From JBBSMX01 sp038232935 (GTDB lineage: Bacteria; Bacteroidota; Rhodothermia; Rhodothermales; JANQRZ01): a stretch of DNA of 21,353 bases. Shown here one piece after another: positions 1 through 8,900 of the stretch (position 1 is its first letter; each line of letters opens with the position of its first letter). The notes beneath the pieces were generated by a model that worked only from the letters and a program-made list of their open reading frames with translations, had not been told where the DNA came from and ran no database searches. Both the position numbers and the translations under genes were made by a program. Where the stretch lies: assembly GCA_038232935.1 (NCBI GenBank), contig JBBSMX010000070.1, forward strand, positions 1 to 21,353, in the 5' to 3' direction.

Positions 1-233
1 AGTAGATTGTGGTGACCTGGTCGTCCATCGGGCGGGGGTGTTTGCGTTCGGAAGAAGGGGTTCTCCTGAACTACGACACCCGCCCGTTGGGCGGCAAGGC
101 ATACCACACAACTTGGGTTACATAGTAGAGCCCTGCACGCGGCAGAGCGGTTGAGCGCGGCGGTGAAGACCTGTAGCTCGTACGAGGCACGGTGGCAGAG
201 CGTGCTGGGCGTGGAGAGGTCATGGGCCGGTCG
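1..233. other. No convincing gene at left edge
   Basis: I see no convincing gene here. Short open frames exist on both strands but look like chance frames, with arginine/proline-rich composition and no recognisable motif. The only structure is an imperfect inverted repeat: positions 29-41 (CGGGCGGGGGTGT) pair with 76-86 (ACACCCGCCCG), with two extra G residues in the left arm and about 34 nt between. It may be the 3' region of a gene to the left or a transcription-end structure, but no T-tract follows on either strand. Confidence 0.4.
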
Positions 234-809
234 TCAGACGGGCAGTGGCGGGCCAACGACCGTCATCCCGTGGGAGGCGAAGAGGGGCCTCAATTCCTCC
301 GGCGAAGGGGCGCTCCCCATCTCCGACAGGGCGGTCAGGAACGCTTCCATCTGGCCGGCCGGCTGGAACCCGAGGAGGAGCCGACCTGCTCCTTCGCTAA
401 CGTGGGCCCAGACGTGCGGGACGCCCCGGGGGGCGAAGATCGAGTCGCCCGGCCCTAACTCGAACTGCTCCTCGCCGACTTCCACGACGTACGCCCCTTC
501 GAGCACGTAGAACCACTCGTCCTGCGCGTGGTGGACGTGGCGCGGGGGGCCGCCCTTCGCCTCGTCGGCGTGCTCGATGACGTAGAGGTCACCCGTAGTA
601 TCGCCGGGGGCCACCTTCGCGTCGATCCGTAGCCCACCGAAGACCGTCAGCGGGTGCTCGGCCCGGTCGTGGCCCGCCCGCACGAAGACGCCTACGCGCG
701 TTCTCTGGGCGAGCGTCTTGGAGGAGGTGACGGCGCGAGAGGCACAGGCCGCGAGGGGTGCCGTCGCTAGCACGGCGAGCAGGAAGGCGCGACGTTCGAT
801 GAGGCTCAT
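234..809 (-). CDS. Cupin-domain protein, predicted Tat/lipoprotein leader
   Basis: This encodes a 191-residue single-domain cupin of unknown substrate. The cupin_2 core is visible at about residues 85-140. The metal-binding set is H91, H93 and E98 in the first motif (PRHVHHAQDEWFYVLEG) and H132 in the second (APRGVPHVW). The N-terminus MSLIERRAFLLAVLATAPLA carries an RRxFL twin-arginine-like motif and ends in a lipobox-like LAAC with Cys22. Export and lipid anchoring are therefore predicted. I chose the ATG at 809 because it places this leader at the terminus; the open frame continues upstream to 953 with arginine/proline-rich sequence that looks non-coding. No Shine-Dalgarno is visible. It is the last gene of the minus-strand block and is separated from the beta-helix gene by 266 bp, so it may have its own promoter. 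Related cupins include dioxygenases, isomerases and pure binding proteins, and the sequence does not say which applies here. Confidence 0.85.
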   Translation of the reverse strand: MSLIERRAFLLAVLATAPLAACASRAVTSSKTLAQRTRVGVFVRAGHDRAEHPLTVFGGLRIDAKVAPGDTTGDLYVIEHADEAKGGPPRHVHHAQDEWFYVLEGAYVVEVGEEQFELGPGDSIFAPRGVPHVWAHVSEGAGRLLLGFQPAGQMEAFLTALSEMGSAPSPEELRPLFASHGMTVVGPPLPV

Positions 810-841
810 CGGGGATACGTGTGGGTTTTTCCAGCGAGCGG

Positions 842-875
842 CCAGCAGCCACTTGTAACCAGCAGCCCCTTGTAA
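842..875. repeat. 17-bp tandem duplication upstream of the cupin gene
   Basis: Two adjacent 17-nt copies, 842-858 (CCAGCAGCCACTTGTAA) and 859-875 (CCAGCAGCCCCTTGTAA), differ at one base. The second copy runs into a short hairpin, CCCCTT-GT-AAGGGG at 866-879. The repeat lies 33-66 bp upstream of the cupin start on the minus strand, where an operator or promoter element could sit. Function is unknown. Confidence 0.6.
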
Positions 876-1020
876 GGGGATATCGGGGCGGCGGGGGCGG
901 CGCCTTGCGAAAGGACGTGGACAGAATCTCATTTTCTGCTCGTCTCTCGGCATTGATCAACCGCTCCGGTGTCGGGGCAATATGGCCGCCGCCGCCGAGC
1001 AGGGCCACCACCACAGGGCC

Positions 1021-1061
1021 CTGCCCGACGGGGCAGCATGGCTCCAGCGGGAAGGCTGGAG
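1021..1061 (-). terminator. Two tandem hairpins after the beta-helix gene, possible terminator
   Basis: Two short perfect stems lie just past the stop codon of the minus-strand beta-helix gene. The first pairs 1042-1048 (CTCCAGC) with 1055-1061 around a 6-nt loop. The second pairs 1021-1026 (CTGCCC) with 1031-1036 around GACG. There is no U-tract on the minus strand, so this is at best a weak or factor-dependent terminator. Some T-tract-free hairpins of this kind in GC-rich genomes are fortuitous. Confidence 0.3.
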
Positions 1062-1075
1062 GGGTTGGAGTGTCG

Positions 1076-3442
1076 TCATCGGAGGACGGTGAGCCGGCGC
1101 GTGAGCGACTGCTCGCCTGCCGTCAGTCGCGCGGCGTAGACCCCGGCGGCGAGTCGCCCTACCTCCAGGGTGGCCGTGTGCGTACCGGCCGACTGCTCGG
1201 CGTCCAGAAGCACCGCGACCTCGCGTCCGAGCATATCGTAGACGGCCAACCGCACCTGTCCGGCTGCGACGAGGTCGTAGCCCAACACGGCCCGGTCGGA
1301 GGCGGGGTTCGGCCAGGGCGCGTGGAGCGCGGTCTCCGTCGGTAAGCTCGGCGGGTCCTCCCCAGGCACGGCGACGGGCAGCGCCGCGAACTCGCTCGTG
1401 TTGCCGTCGGCGTCGGTGGCGGTGGCGGTGAGGAGGTCCGTGAGCGCGACGGCTACCGTAGGCGTGAACGTCAGCGACTTCAAGCAGGGCGGCGTGCCGC
1501 AGCCGTTGTAGTCGGCCTCCGCGTACGTGTCGGTACCGAGGAACGCCTCGCCCCCCTCGCCGCCGAACGCGCGGAAGAACTCGATACGCAGGGGGTAGGT
1601 GGCGTTGGCGAGGTCCGTATCCACGCGGTACCCGACGGTGAGCTGGTCGCCGACCAGCGAGACCGCCATGATCTCGGGGGTGTTCTGGACGTTGTTCGGC
1701 CCCGTGTCGGCGTCGCCCGGGTCGTTCGCCGTGGCACCGTTCGCTGCGTCGTCCGAGAGCAGGTTGATGGCAATCCGACCGTTGCCGTAGATCGCGTTCC
1801 CCTCGACGGCGTTGCCGGTCCCGTTCTGAATCCAGACCCCATAGCCCTGGCCCCCCGGCTGGGCACCGTTGTAGGCGATGACGTTGCCCGCGCCGGGCAC
1901 CGTCCCGCCGATGCGGTTCTGGTTGCCCTGCCCGAGTTCGATCCCGTGGCCCCCGTTGCCGAGCGGGGTCGTCCCGTCGGCCGCGACGCCGATGAGGTTG
2001 CCCTGGATCGTGTTGTCGTTCCCCCTTCCGAAGCGGATGCCGTCGCCGGTGTTGCCCGAGATCACGTTGCGCGCGGCGGCCGTCGTCCCGCCGATCGTGT
2101 TGCCGTCGTCGGTGCCGAAGCCGGCGAACAGGATGCCTTCGCCGTTCGGGAGGGCGGCTGTGCCCGCTGCGTTGGTCCCTATGAGGTTGCCCTGCACCAC
2201 GTTGCCGGGGAGCGCGTCGTAGAAGATCACGCCGGTGCTGGACCCCGCCAGGACGTTGCCCGCGCCCGGCTCCGTCCCCCCGACGAGGGTGTTGCCCACC
2301 CCCTCGATCCGCACGCCCGCGCCCGCGCTGCCGCCGACGGGGAGGATGGCCGTGCCGGCGGCGTTCGTCCCGAGGTAGTTGCCCTGGATCGTATTGCCCG
2401 CCCCGCTCGTGGGCGCGCCGAAGAGGTAGATGGCACCGCCGAGCGTGGCGATCACGTTCCGCGCCGCCTCCGTCGTGCCGCCGATCAGGTTGCCTCCGGC
2501 CCGTTGTATAGAGATCCCGGTGCTGCCGTTCGCAGGGGAGAGCGCCGCCGTCCCGTCGGCCGTCACGCCGATGTAGTTGCCCTGGACGGTGTTGTCGCTG
2601 GCTCCCTCCTCGCTGAAGAAGATGCCGGGGACGCCGCCCGTCGAGAGCACGTTGCGCGCGCCGGGGGCCGTCCCGCCGATGAGATTGCCGGACGAGACGA
2701 GCCACACCCCTCCTCGGGCGAGGGCGGCCGTCCCGTCCGCATTCGTCCCGACGTAGTTGCCCTGGACCGTGTGGCCGCCGCCCGTGCCCTCTTCGTAGAT
2801 GGCCGTGTTGCCGGCCCCCACGATCACGTTGCGGTCGGCCGGAGCCGTTCCGCCAATCGTGTGGCCCGCCGAGTTCAGCATGTAGATGCCGCCCCGGCTG
2901 TTCGCGTGGTCCATCGTCCCCGTGGTGTCGACCCCGATCCAGTTGCCGGTGAAGGTGCTGCCGCGTCCCGCCTGGAGGAGGAGGCCATAGCCAGGCCCGT
3001 TCCCGTTGAACTGATCGATGAGGAGCCCGCGCACCGTGCAGCTATCGGCTGTGATCGCGAGACCCGTGAACGCTGCCCCGTTCCCGTTCAATTCGATGCG
3101 GAGGACAGCGTCGTTGCCGACGATGAGGGTGTTCGCACTCGCGCCGGGCTGCGTGTAGCCGTTGATGACGACGGGGTCGGTGACGGCGGGCAGCGCTGTC
3201 ATCGGGATGATGGTGTGGAGGCCGGAGCCGGGGATGGCGAACTCGATGCGGTCACGCTCAGACTCGTTGGCGTGGCCGTTGGCAGCGGTGATGGCCTCGC
3301 GGAGCGTGCATTCGGCCGCGTCGCAGGTGCCATTGCCGGGGTCCGAGACCGCGTCGACGGTGTAGACCGTTTGGGCCAGGGCGGCGGGGGCGAGGCTCGC
3401 GGCGAGGACGAGGAGCGCGGGGAGGCGGTACGGGTGGCGCAT
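1076..3442 (-). CDS. Secreted CSLREA / parallel beta-helix repeat protein with T9SS sorting domain
   Basis: This encodes a 788-residue secreted protein. Residues 1-23 are a signal peptide ending in ALA before QTVYTVD. Residues about 30-60 match the CSLREA domain (CDAAECTLREAITAANGHA). Residues about 100-560 form a parallel beta-helix built from alternating motifs, IGGTxPGAxNVI (six copies, from HTIGGT near 195 to NRIGGT near 510) and QGNYxGTNAxGTAAL. Residues about 705-788 form a Por/T9SS type A sorting domain, with PWPNPASD, VYDMLGREVAVLLD and a terminal LTRRLTVLR. The likely fate is T9SS export and surface attachment or release. Beta-helix families include polysaccharide lyases and adhesins, but I see no catalytic signature. 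It starts 30 bp after the upstream ScyD-like gene and is probably cotranscribed with it. Start ATG is at 3442; the leader is C/T-rich without a Shine-Dalgarno. Confidence 0.9.
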   Translation of the reverse strand: MRHPYRLPALLVLAASLAPAALAQTVYTVDAVSDPGNGTCDAAECTLREAITAANGHANESERDRIEFAIPGSGLHTIIPMTALPAVTDPVVINGYTQPGASANTLIVGNDAVLRIELNGNGAAFTGLAITADSCTVRGLLIDQFNGNGPGYGLLLQAGRGSTFTGNWIGVDTTGTMDHANSRGGIYMLNSAGHTIGGTAPADRNVIVGAGNTAIYEEGTGGGHTVQGNYVGTNADGTAALARGGVWLVSSGNLIGGTAPGARNVLSTGGVPGIFFSEEGASDNTVQGNYIGVTADGTAALSPANGSTGISIQRAGGNLIGGTTEAARNVIATLGGAIYLFGAPTSGAGNTIQGNYLGTNAAGTAILPVGGSAGAGVRIEGVGNTLVGGTEPGAGNVLAGSSTGVIFYDALPGNVVQGNLIGTNAAGTAALPNGEGILFAGFGTDDGNTIGGTTAAARNVISGNTGDGIRFGRGNDNTIQGNLIGVAADGTTPLGNGGHGIELGQGNQNRIGGTVPGAGNVIAYNGAQPGGQGYGVWIQNGTGNAVEGNAIYGNGRIAINLLSDDAANGATANDPGDADTGPNNVQNTPEIMAVSLVGDQLTVGYRVDTDLANATYPLRIEFFRAFGGEGGEAFLGTDTYAEADYNGCGTPPCLKSLTFTPTVAVALTDLLTATATDADGNTSEFAALPVAVPGEDPPSLPTETALHAPWPNPASDRAVLGYDLVAAGQVRLAVYDMLGREVAVLLDAEQSAGTHTATLEVGRLAAGVYAARLTAGEQSLTRRLTVLR
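1997..2960 (-). repeat. In-frame DNA repeats encoding the beta-helix rungs
   Basis: A 19-nt motif of the form GTTGCCCTGGAnCGTGTTG (plus-strand reading) recurs at 1997-2015, 2186-2204, 2378-2396, 2576-2594 and 2756-2774, with a diverged sixth copy near 2942-2960. Spacings are 189, 192, 198, 180 and 186 nt, all multiples of three (60-66 codons). On the minus strand the motif encodes the N-T/V-V/I-Q-G-N rung. The near-identical DNA could allow in-frame gain or loss of rungs by recombination. Confidence 0.8.
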
Positions 3443-3472
3443 GGCGGGGCAACAGAGGCGTGGGGGAACGGG

Positions 3473-4762
3473 TCAGCGGACGGCGACGAGGCGGTGCGTG
3501 AGCGACCGGGTACCCACCGTGAGCCGCGCGACGTAGGCCCCGCCCGGCAGCCGCGACCCGTCGAGCACGGCCTCGTAGCTGCCCGACGCTCGCTCGCCGT
3601 CCACGAGCACGGCCACCTCGCGGCCGAGCACGTCGTAGACGGACAACCGCGCGTGCGCCGCTTCGGTCAGCGAGTACGTGAGTGTGGTCGAGCCCACGAA
3701 CGGATTCGGACGGTTCCCGAGCAGCGCAAAGTGCGCCGCCTCGGCCACCGGCTCGTTCGCCACCGGGTTGGAGTCCACGCGATACAGCGCCCCGCCGAGC
3801 GTGCAGACGTAGAGCGTGCCGTCTGGCGCGTAGGCCGCCCCGGTCGTGAGGTCGAACCCCGAGGCTAGCTCGCGCTCGTCATTCAGCCGGACGGCGCGAC
3901 CCGTGCCGAGCTGCCAATTGGACCCGCCCCACACCCCGTGCTGGACCGCCGTCAGCGCGCCGTCGCGCGGGTCGCGCGCAAGGTCGGTTAATGCCGTCAG
4001 CCCGCCGTGGAGAACGGCGAACGTCCCGTCGAACGCGACATCGTACACCCGCGCAAGCCCCTCGAAGAACGGAAAGCCGGTGAGCGCAGCGACGTAGAGC
4101 TGCCCGTCGGTGGCGACGATGCCGGTGGGCACCGTCTGCACTGTCGGCGGGCCGCTGCCGGTGGGGAGGTCGGGGAAGGTGACGAGCACGCTGAGTTCGT
4201 CCGCCACGAGGTCGTAGCGGAGGAGGGCGTTGGCCCCGGCGTCGGTGAAGTAGAGCGCCCCGTCGGGGCCGAGAGCGATGCCGTGGGGGTTTGTGTCTTT
4301 AAAACCCTCGAAGAAGAGAAAGTCGCTCACGTCCACCGTAAGCGCGACATCGGTCATGGTGCGGGGCGGGTCGCCGGGCGTCCACCCGGCCGTCGAGATC
4401 CGGCGGAGGCTGCTCTCGGTGTGGGACACGCTCGCGGTGAACCACACGTCCTCACCTGCGAAGGCGAGGTGGGAGACGCTGCGGACCCCTTGAGGGGTGG
4501 AGGCGGAAGGGATCCCGATCAGGAACGGGAAGACCTGGCCGTCGGGGAAGACGACCGAGATCCGGCCGTCGTTGGTACCCCTGCCCGTCTCGGCGGTCCA
4601 GACGTTTCCGGCGGCGTCGGTCGCAAGGCCGAGGGGGCGGACGAGGGCGGATGTGACGAGCTCGGCACCCGTAGGCTGGGCGGCCGAGGGGGAAACGAGC
4701 GTGAGGAACACGGCGGTCAGGGCGAGGCTGCGTGCAAAGCGGAGGAGGGTAGCGGTATACAT
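3473..4762 (-). CDS. Secreted ScyD/ScyE-like beta-propeller protein with T9SS sorting domain
   Basis: This encodes about 429 residues. An N-terminal signal peptide (MYTATLLRFARSLALTAVFL, then ending SPSAAQ) is followed by a propeller of NHL/SMP-30-like repeats, for example RPLGLATDAAGNVWTAETG, PHGIALGPDGALYFTDAGAN, TGAAYAPDGTLYVCTLGGAL. The overall arrangement resembles the ScyD/ScyE family. That family is named from the cyanobacterial scytonemin cluster, but members in other phyla have no established role, so no pigment function is implied. The last ~85 residues are a T9SS sorting domain (NRPNPFVGSTTLTYSL, VYDVLGREVAVLVD, final LTHRLVAVR). I prefer the ATG at 4762; an in-frame GTG at 4771 adds three residues. 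The gene precedes the beta-helix gene by 30 bp, suggesting an operon of two secreted proteins. The 14-bp hairpin at 4801-4845 sits just upstream of the start. Confidence 0.87.
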   Translation of the reverse strand: MYTATLLRFARSLALTAVFLTLVSPSAAQPTGAELVTSALVRPLGLATDAAGNVWTAETGRGTNDGRISVVFPDGQVFPFLIGIPSASTPQGVRSVSHLAFAGEDVWFTASVSHTESSLRRISTAGWTPGDPPRTMTDVALTVDVSDFLFFEGFKDTNPHGIALGPDGALYFTDAGANALLRYDLVADELSVLVTFPDLPTGSGPPTVQTVPTGIVATDGQLYVAALTGFPFFEGLARVYDVAFDGTFAVLHGGLTALTDLARDPRDGALTAVQHGVWGGSNWQLGTGRAVRLNDERELASGFDLTTGAAYAPDGTLYVCTLGGALYRVDSNPVANEPVAEAAHFALLGNRPNPFVGSTTLTYSLTEAAHARLSVYDVLGREVAVLVDGERASGSYEAVLDGSRLPGGAYVARLTVGTRSLTHRLVAVR

Positions 4763-4800
4763 GGCGGTCACCGTGGGTTGGAATGGGGAGGGGAGTCGGC

Positions 4801-4845
4801 GGAGGGCATCGGAGGCCTCGGAGCTACTGCTCTCCGATGCCCTCC
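4801..4845. terminator. Perfect 14-bp inverted repeat upstream of the ScyD-like gene
   Basis: GGAGGGCATCGGAG at 4801-4814 is perfectly complementary to CTCCGATGCCCTCC at 4832-4845, with a 17-nt loop. It lies 39 bp upstream of the ScyD-like start and 31 bp after the end of the sorting-domain fragment (both on the minus strand). No T-tract follows. It could be a terminator for transcription arriving from the two-component genes, a 5'UTR structure of the secreted-protein operon, or an operator. Confidence 0.5.
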
Positions 4846-4876
4846 ACGCGCAGTGTCTGAGGAAGTCGGGCCGGTT

Positions 4877-5029
4877 TCAGCGGAGCAGCGTGAGGCGCTG
4901 CGTCTGCGTGGTGCCCCCGGCGGTAAGGCGGACGAGGAGCAGGGTGAGGGCTAGGCCGAGCAGGTTGCCACGGTGGGCCGGGTGACCCTTGGTCAGGTGG
5001 GGAGAGACGATGGGTTCGTTCGTAGTCAT
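4877..5029 (-). pseudogene. Short ORF with residual T9SS sorting-domain tail, probable gene remnant
   Basis: A 50-codon frame starting at an ATG (5029) ends with LLLVRLTAGGTTQTQRLTLLR-like residues. The final 17 (RLTAGGTTQTQRLTLLR) strongly resemble the last residues of the two neighbouring sorting domains (RLTAGEQSLTRRLTVLR and RLTVGTRSLTHRLVAVR). The expected upstream parts of the domain (PNP, VYDxLGREV) are absent in all three frames. The likeliest reading is the 3' relic of a deleted secreted-protein gene; a small membrane-inserting peptide (GNLLGLALTLLLV) is an alternative. An in-frame start at 5128 also exists. The remaining 5030-5170 shows no gene. The whole 4763-5170 gap thus holds only this relic and the 4801-4845 hairpin. 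Confidence 0.45.
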
Positions 5030-5170
5030 GGCTTCCGGTGCCATGTGGGCCGGAGGGGGTACCGCGTGCCCGGGATGGGCAGGGCGGCATTGTTCGCTCA
5101 TATTAGGACGTTCGCCCCCCCCGCGCACCTGACCGTTCTGGGGGTTTTCCCGACCCGCCTCGGTGCCCGC

Positions 5171-5854
5171 TCAGCGCGGGCGGCGTCCCCCCAGCGCCCG
5201 CGCGACGGCCTCGGCGCGGGAGTGGACGTGCAGCTTCTCGTAGATCTGCCGGACGTGGAAGGCTACCGTGCTCGGGGAGACGAACAGGGCGTCGGCGATC
5301 TGGCGGACGGTCTCCCCGTCGACGAGGTGATCGAGCACTTCGCTCTCGCGGCGCGAGAGGCCCTCCGAGGCCAGGTCGGGCGCGTGGAACGCCTCGACCA
5401 CCTTCCGCGCGACGCTCGCCGACATCGGTGCCCCCCCGGCGTGCAGCGCGCGGATGGCTTCGAGCACCTCGGCCGGCGGCGTCGTCTTGACGAGGTACCC
5501 GCTCGCGCCCGCCTTCAGCGCCTCGAACACGTGGTCGGGGTCGTCGTGGACGGTGAGCATGAGGAACTCGGCGGCGGGCCAGCGTGCGTGGAGCGGCCCG
5601 AGCACCTCCAGCCCGCTCCGCCCCGGCAGCCCGATATCGAGGAGGACCACGTCCGGTGCCTCGGCGGGCACGGCTTCGAGCGCGGCCTCGGCGCTGTCCG
5701 CCACCCCGACGCACGCGAAGCCCGGCGTCCACCCGAGCAAGAGCGCGAACGCCTCGCGGACGGGGTCGAGGTCCTCGACGACGAAGACGCCGATGGGGCC
5801 GGGCGTGGGCGCGGTGGCCTGCGTGTCCGAGGGAGGAGGGATGGGTAGCGTCAC
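5171..5854 (-). CDS. NarL/FixJ-type response regulator (REC + LuxR HTH)
   Basis: This encodes about 227 residues (counted from a GTG at 5854). The receiver domain begins IGVFVVEDLD with the acidic pair E27/D28. The phospho-acceptor is D73 in VVLLDIGLPG, with T101 (LMLTVHDD) and K123 (GYLVKTTPP) completing the switch site. The C-terminal LuxR-type HTH spans about 166-221 (LSRRESEVLDHLVDGETVRQ, then a VSPSTVAFHV recognition helix). It binds DNA as the output of the adjacent kinase, which ends 55 bp upstream. No ATG lies near the receiver; an ATG-started frame at 6034 would overlap the kinase and add low-complexity sequence. GTG at 5905 is another possibility. The stop codon lies in the loop of a 6-bp hairpin, GCCCGC/GCGGGC at 5165-5170 and 5176-5181. 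Targets are unknown; the secreted-protein genes downstream are candidates by position. Confidence 0.88.
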   Translation of the reverse strand: MTLPIPPPSDTQATAPTPGPIGVFVVEDLDPVREAFALLLGWTPGFACVGVADSAEAALEAVPAEAPDVVLLDIGLPGRSGLEVLGPLHARWPAAEFLMLTVHDDPDHVFEALKAGASGYLVKTTPPAEVLEAIRALHAGGAPMSASVARKVVEAFHAPDLASEGLSRRESEVLDHLVDGETVRQIADALFVSPSTVAFHVRQIYEKLHVHSRAEAVARALGGRRPR

Positions 5855-5909
5855 GGGAGGGGGGGCGAGAAGCGGAAAGTAGGGGTCGCTATCCCGGCCG
5901 CGCACCTGT

Positions 5910-8900
5910 CTATTCAGATAGGTCTTGCCCTGTCGTGGCCGTGCGTCGCTGCCAGGGCCACCTTCGCCCGAGGGGGATGTCGAGCGAGAGGCGGGTGCCC
6001 TCGCCGGGGGCCGTCGTGAGGGTGAACGTCCCACCGAGCACGCCGGCGCGTCGGCGGAAGCTCGTCAGGCCTAACCCGCGCCGGGCCGTCGCGGGGTCGA
6101 ACCCCCGCCCGTCGTCGGCGATGCGGAGCGAGAGGGCGCGGCGCGAGAGCCGCCACCGGACCTCCACGCGCGTCGGGGCGGCGTGACCGGCAGCGTTGTG
6201 GACGGCCTCTTTGAAGAAGAGCAGCACGTTCTGCCGCACCTCGGGCGGGAGCGCGGGCGGCGAGCCCTCCACCTCGCCCTGCATATCCACGGCGATGCCG
6301 CGCGGGGCGAGGAGGGCCACGGCGGCGTCCTTCATCCGCAGCTCCAGCGATTCCCAGTCGTCCTCGTCGGGCCGGATCGCCCACACCACATCGCGCATCG
6401 AGCCTGAGAGCGCGCCGGCCTGCTCGCCCACGCGGGCGGCCCACGCCGCCACCCGCGCGTTGTCGTCCTCCGGGTGGCCGTCGCCCCCGGCAGTCCCCTC
6501 GGCGGTGCGGCGGATGAGCTCGCTGTAGAGGGACACCTTCGTGAGCCCGCTGCCCATCTCGTCGTGGAGGTCGGTTGCGATGCGGAAGCGCAGCGCCTCG
6601 GCCGCACGGCGTCGGCCCTCGCGCGCACGGTGGACGGCGAAGGCGACCAGGCCGAGCCCCAGCGCCACGAGCGCGAGGAACCACACGCTGCGCCAGAACG
6701 GCGGGGCGACGGCGAGCGCGAGCTGCACCATCGGCCCCGGTGCCTCCCCCTCGCGGATGGCCCGCACGTCGAGGGCGTAGCGGCCCGACGGGAGCGCCGC
6801 AAAGGCCAGCCGCCGCGCCGCGCCGAGGTCCGTCCACGACGAGTCGCGCACGCCGAGCCGGTATTCGAGGCGAACCCGAAGGGGCTGCCGGTACGTCTGC
6901 GGCCACAGCCCGATGCCGAGGCCGTCCCCTTCGCTCAGCCGGAGGCGCGCTTGCTCCGGGACCCGCCGCCCGTTCACCTCGACCCACTCGACGTGGACCG
7001 GCGGCGAGGGTATGCGCGCCGTGAGCGCGCGCCAGTCCAGCCGGTGGATCTTGCCTGGCACCAGGGCGGCCCACAGCATCCCGTCGGCGTCTTCGAGCAC
7101 CGCGTTCACGCGCTCGCCTTCGAGCCCGTCGCGGGTGCGTAGCTCGACGAAGGAGTCGAGGCGGGGCGGGCCGGGGCCGAGGCGGAGTCCCTGAATCCCG
7201 CGAAAGGTGCCGAGCCAGAGTCGTCGCCCGTCGGGGGAGATCGAGAGCGAAGCAATGGAGCGGCTCAGCAGGCCATCCTCCACCTCGAAGAGTCGATACG
7301 CCCACGTGCCTTCGGGGCGCTGGAATACCATAGCCAGCCCGCCCTCGCTGCTGCTCGCCCACACCCGCCCGTAGGTGTCGGCGACGACCGGCCCCGCGTC
7401 GAGGTGCGCATTGACGGTGTCGAGCGCCGCACGGAGCGAGGGCGGGAGGCACGCCGGGCACGCGCTCGCGAGCGTGTCGCCCCAGACGACATCGAGCCGC
7501 CCCGGCTCGCCGCCGAGCCAGAGCCGCCCGGCTGGGTCCTCGCTGCTGGCGGCGGCCGGCAGGAACTCCGGGCCGAGACGAACGCGCCTCCCCGCACGGA
7601 CGCGCCAGAGGCCGCTCTCGTCGGTCTCGTAGCGGCCCGTCGGCCCATCGTGGACGAGGAGGACGGCCCGGCCGCCCGGCGGATCGCCCCGGCTGCTGCG
7701 CCCCTGCCAGCCGCCATCGCCGCCGAACTCTGCCCACGCGGCGCCCCCGTCGGCACCAACGACGGGGGCACGCGGCGACCCTACACGCTGTTCGTTACGC
7801 TGTTCGACAAAGCGATTCCCACGGAGCCGGAAGATCCCTCCGTACGTACTCACCCACAGCGCACTCCGGGCAGGGTCGCCGGCCATCGCGTTCACGTACG
7901 CGATCCCACCACCGTCGCTGGTGAGGGGGAACGACACGGCGCGCTCCTCCTCCAGCGTCGTCAGGCCGGTCTCGTGCGCCATCCAGAGCGCGCCCTCGGG
8001 GTCGAAGGCGAGCTGCGACGGGAGGACGCTCCGCAGCCCCGCTGTGCCGCCCGCCGACAGTTCGACGCTTCCATCGGGGGCGAAGCGCTCCATGAGCGTC
8101 CCGTACCCCCGCCCGAGGACGCAGAGCAGGCGCCCAGCGGGGTCCACGCCCGGCTCGGCGTGGGGCCACACCCACCCCTCGTCGAACACTGTCCGCGCGG
8201 CACCGTCGCGGCTAAGGAGGAAAAGGCCGTCGGTGGCCCCCACCCAGGCCAGCGCAGTCGGGTGGGGGCGAACGAACAGCATCGGCGCACGGAGCGAGGC
8301 CCAGCGCGGTGCGCCGAGCCGGCCACCCCGGAGCGGCACCTCCCCCACCCGGTCGCGCCCGGCGACGACGAGCGCCCCGTCGTCGCCGTCCCCGACGACA
8401 AAGAAGTCGGCGATGCGCTCGGCACCGGGGACACGGAGATGCGTCCACGCGCGGCGCGTAGGCTCCCAGCGATAGAGCGCGGGGTCCTCACCCGGCTCGG
8501 CCGCTTCGCCGCCGGAGAGCCAGAGCCGCCCCCGCCCGTCGGTGCGGAGACGGATCGGCCAGATCTGCTCGCGCAGGCGCTCGCGGAGCGGTGCGGGCGT
8601 GGGGATGCGCTCTCCCGTCCCGTCGGGGGCCAGCCGGAAGAGCGCCCCATCGTTCGTCAGCCCCCACACGCCTCCGTCGGCGGCGGTCGTCAGCCGCCAG
8701 ACGACCCCTTCGACCGGGAGCGGGACCGGCTCGAACGAGCGCCCGTCGAAGCGTACGACGCCGTCGTTCGTCCCGACGAGGAGGCTACCCGCCCTATCGA
8801 AGGCGATAGCGTAGGCGACGGGCACCCCAGCCTCGGCCCCGTAGTGACGGAACGCGTACTGCTGCGCCCGCGCGCCGCCTCCGAGGAGGCCGAGCGCCGC

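Noticed and set aside
29..93. Possible integron attC site: inverted repeat 29-41/76-86 followed by GTTGGGC at 87-93
   Set aside because: GTTGGGC fits the R' core, but no matching RYYYAAC lies at the expected place before the left arm. There is no cassette array or integrase in the window.
810..1014. Short minus-strand frames between the cupin and beta-helix genes
   Set aside because: They are proline/arginine-rich, overlap the tandem repeat and show no motif or plausible start context.
1946..3868. A 640-codon plus-strand frame opposite the beta-helix gene
   Set aside because: It is a shadow of the repetitive minus-strand gene, with no signal peptide or motif, and it crosses into the neighbouring ScyD-like gene.
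3473..4762. Scytonemin biosynthesis locus suggested by the ScyD/ScyE resemblance
   Set aside because: No other scytonemin genes are nearby, and the propeller fold is widespread. The resemblance only names the family.
5855..6034. ATG start at 6034 for the response regulator
   Set aside because: It would overlap the kinase C-terminus by about 125 bp and add a serine/proline/arginine-rich stretch with no receiver homology.
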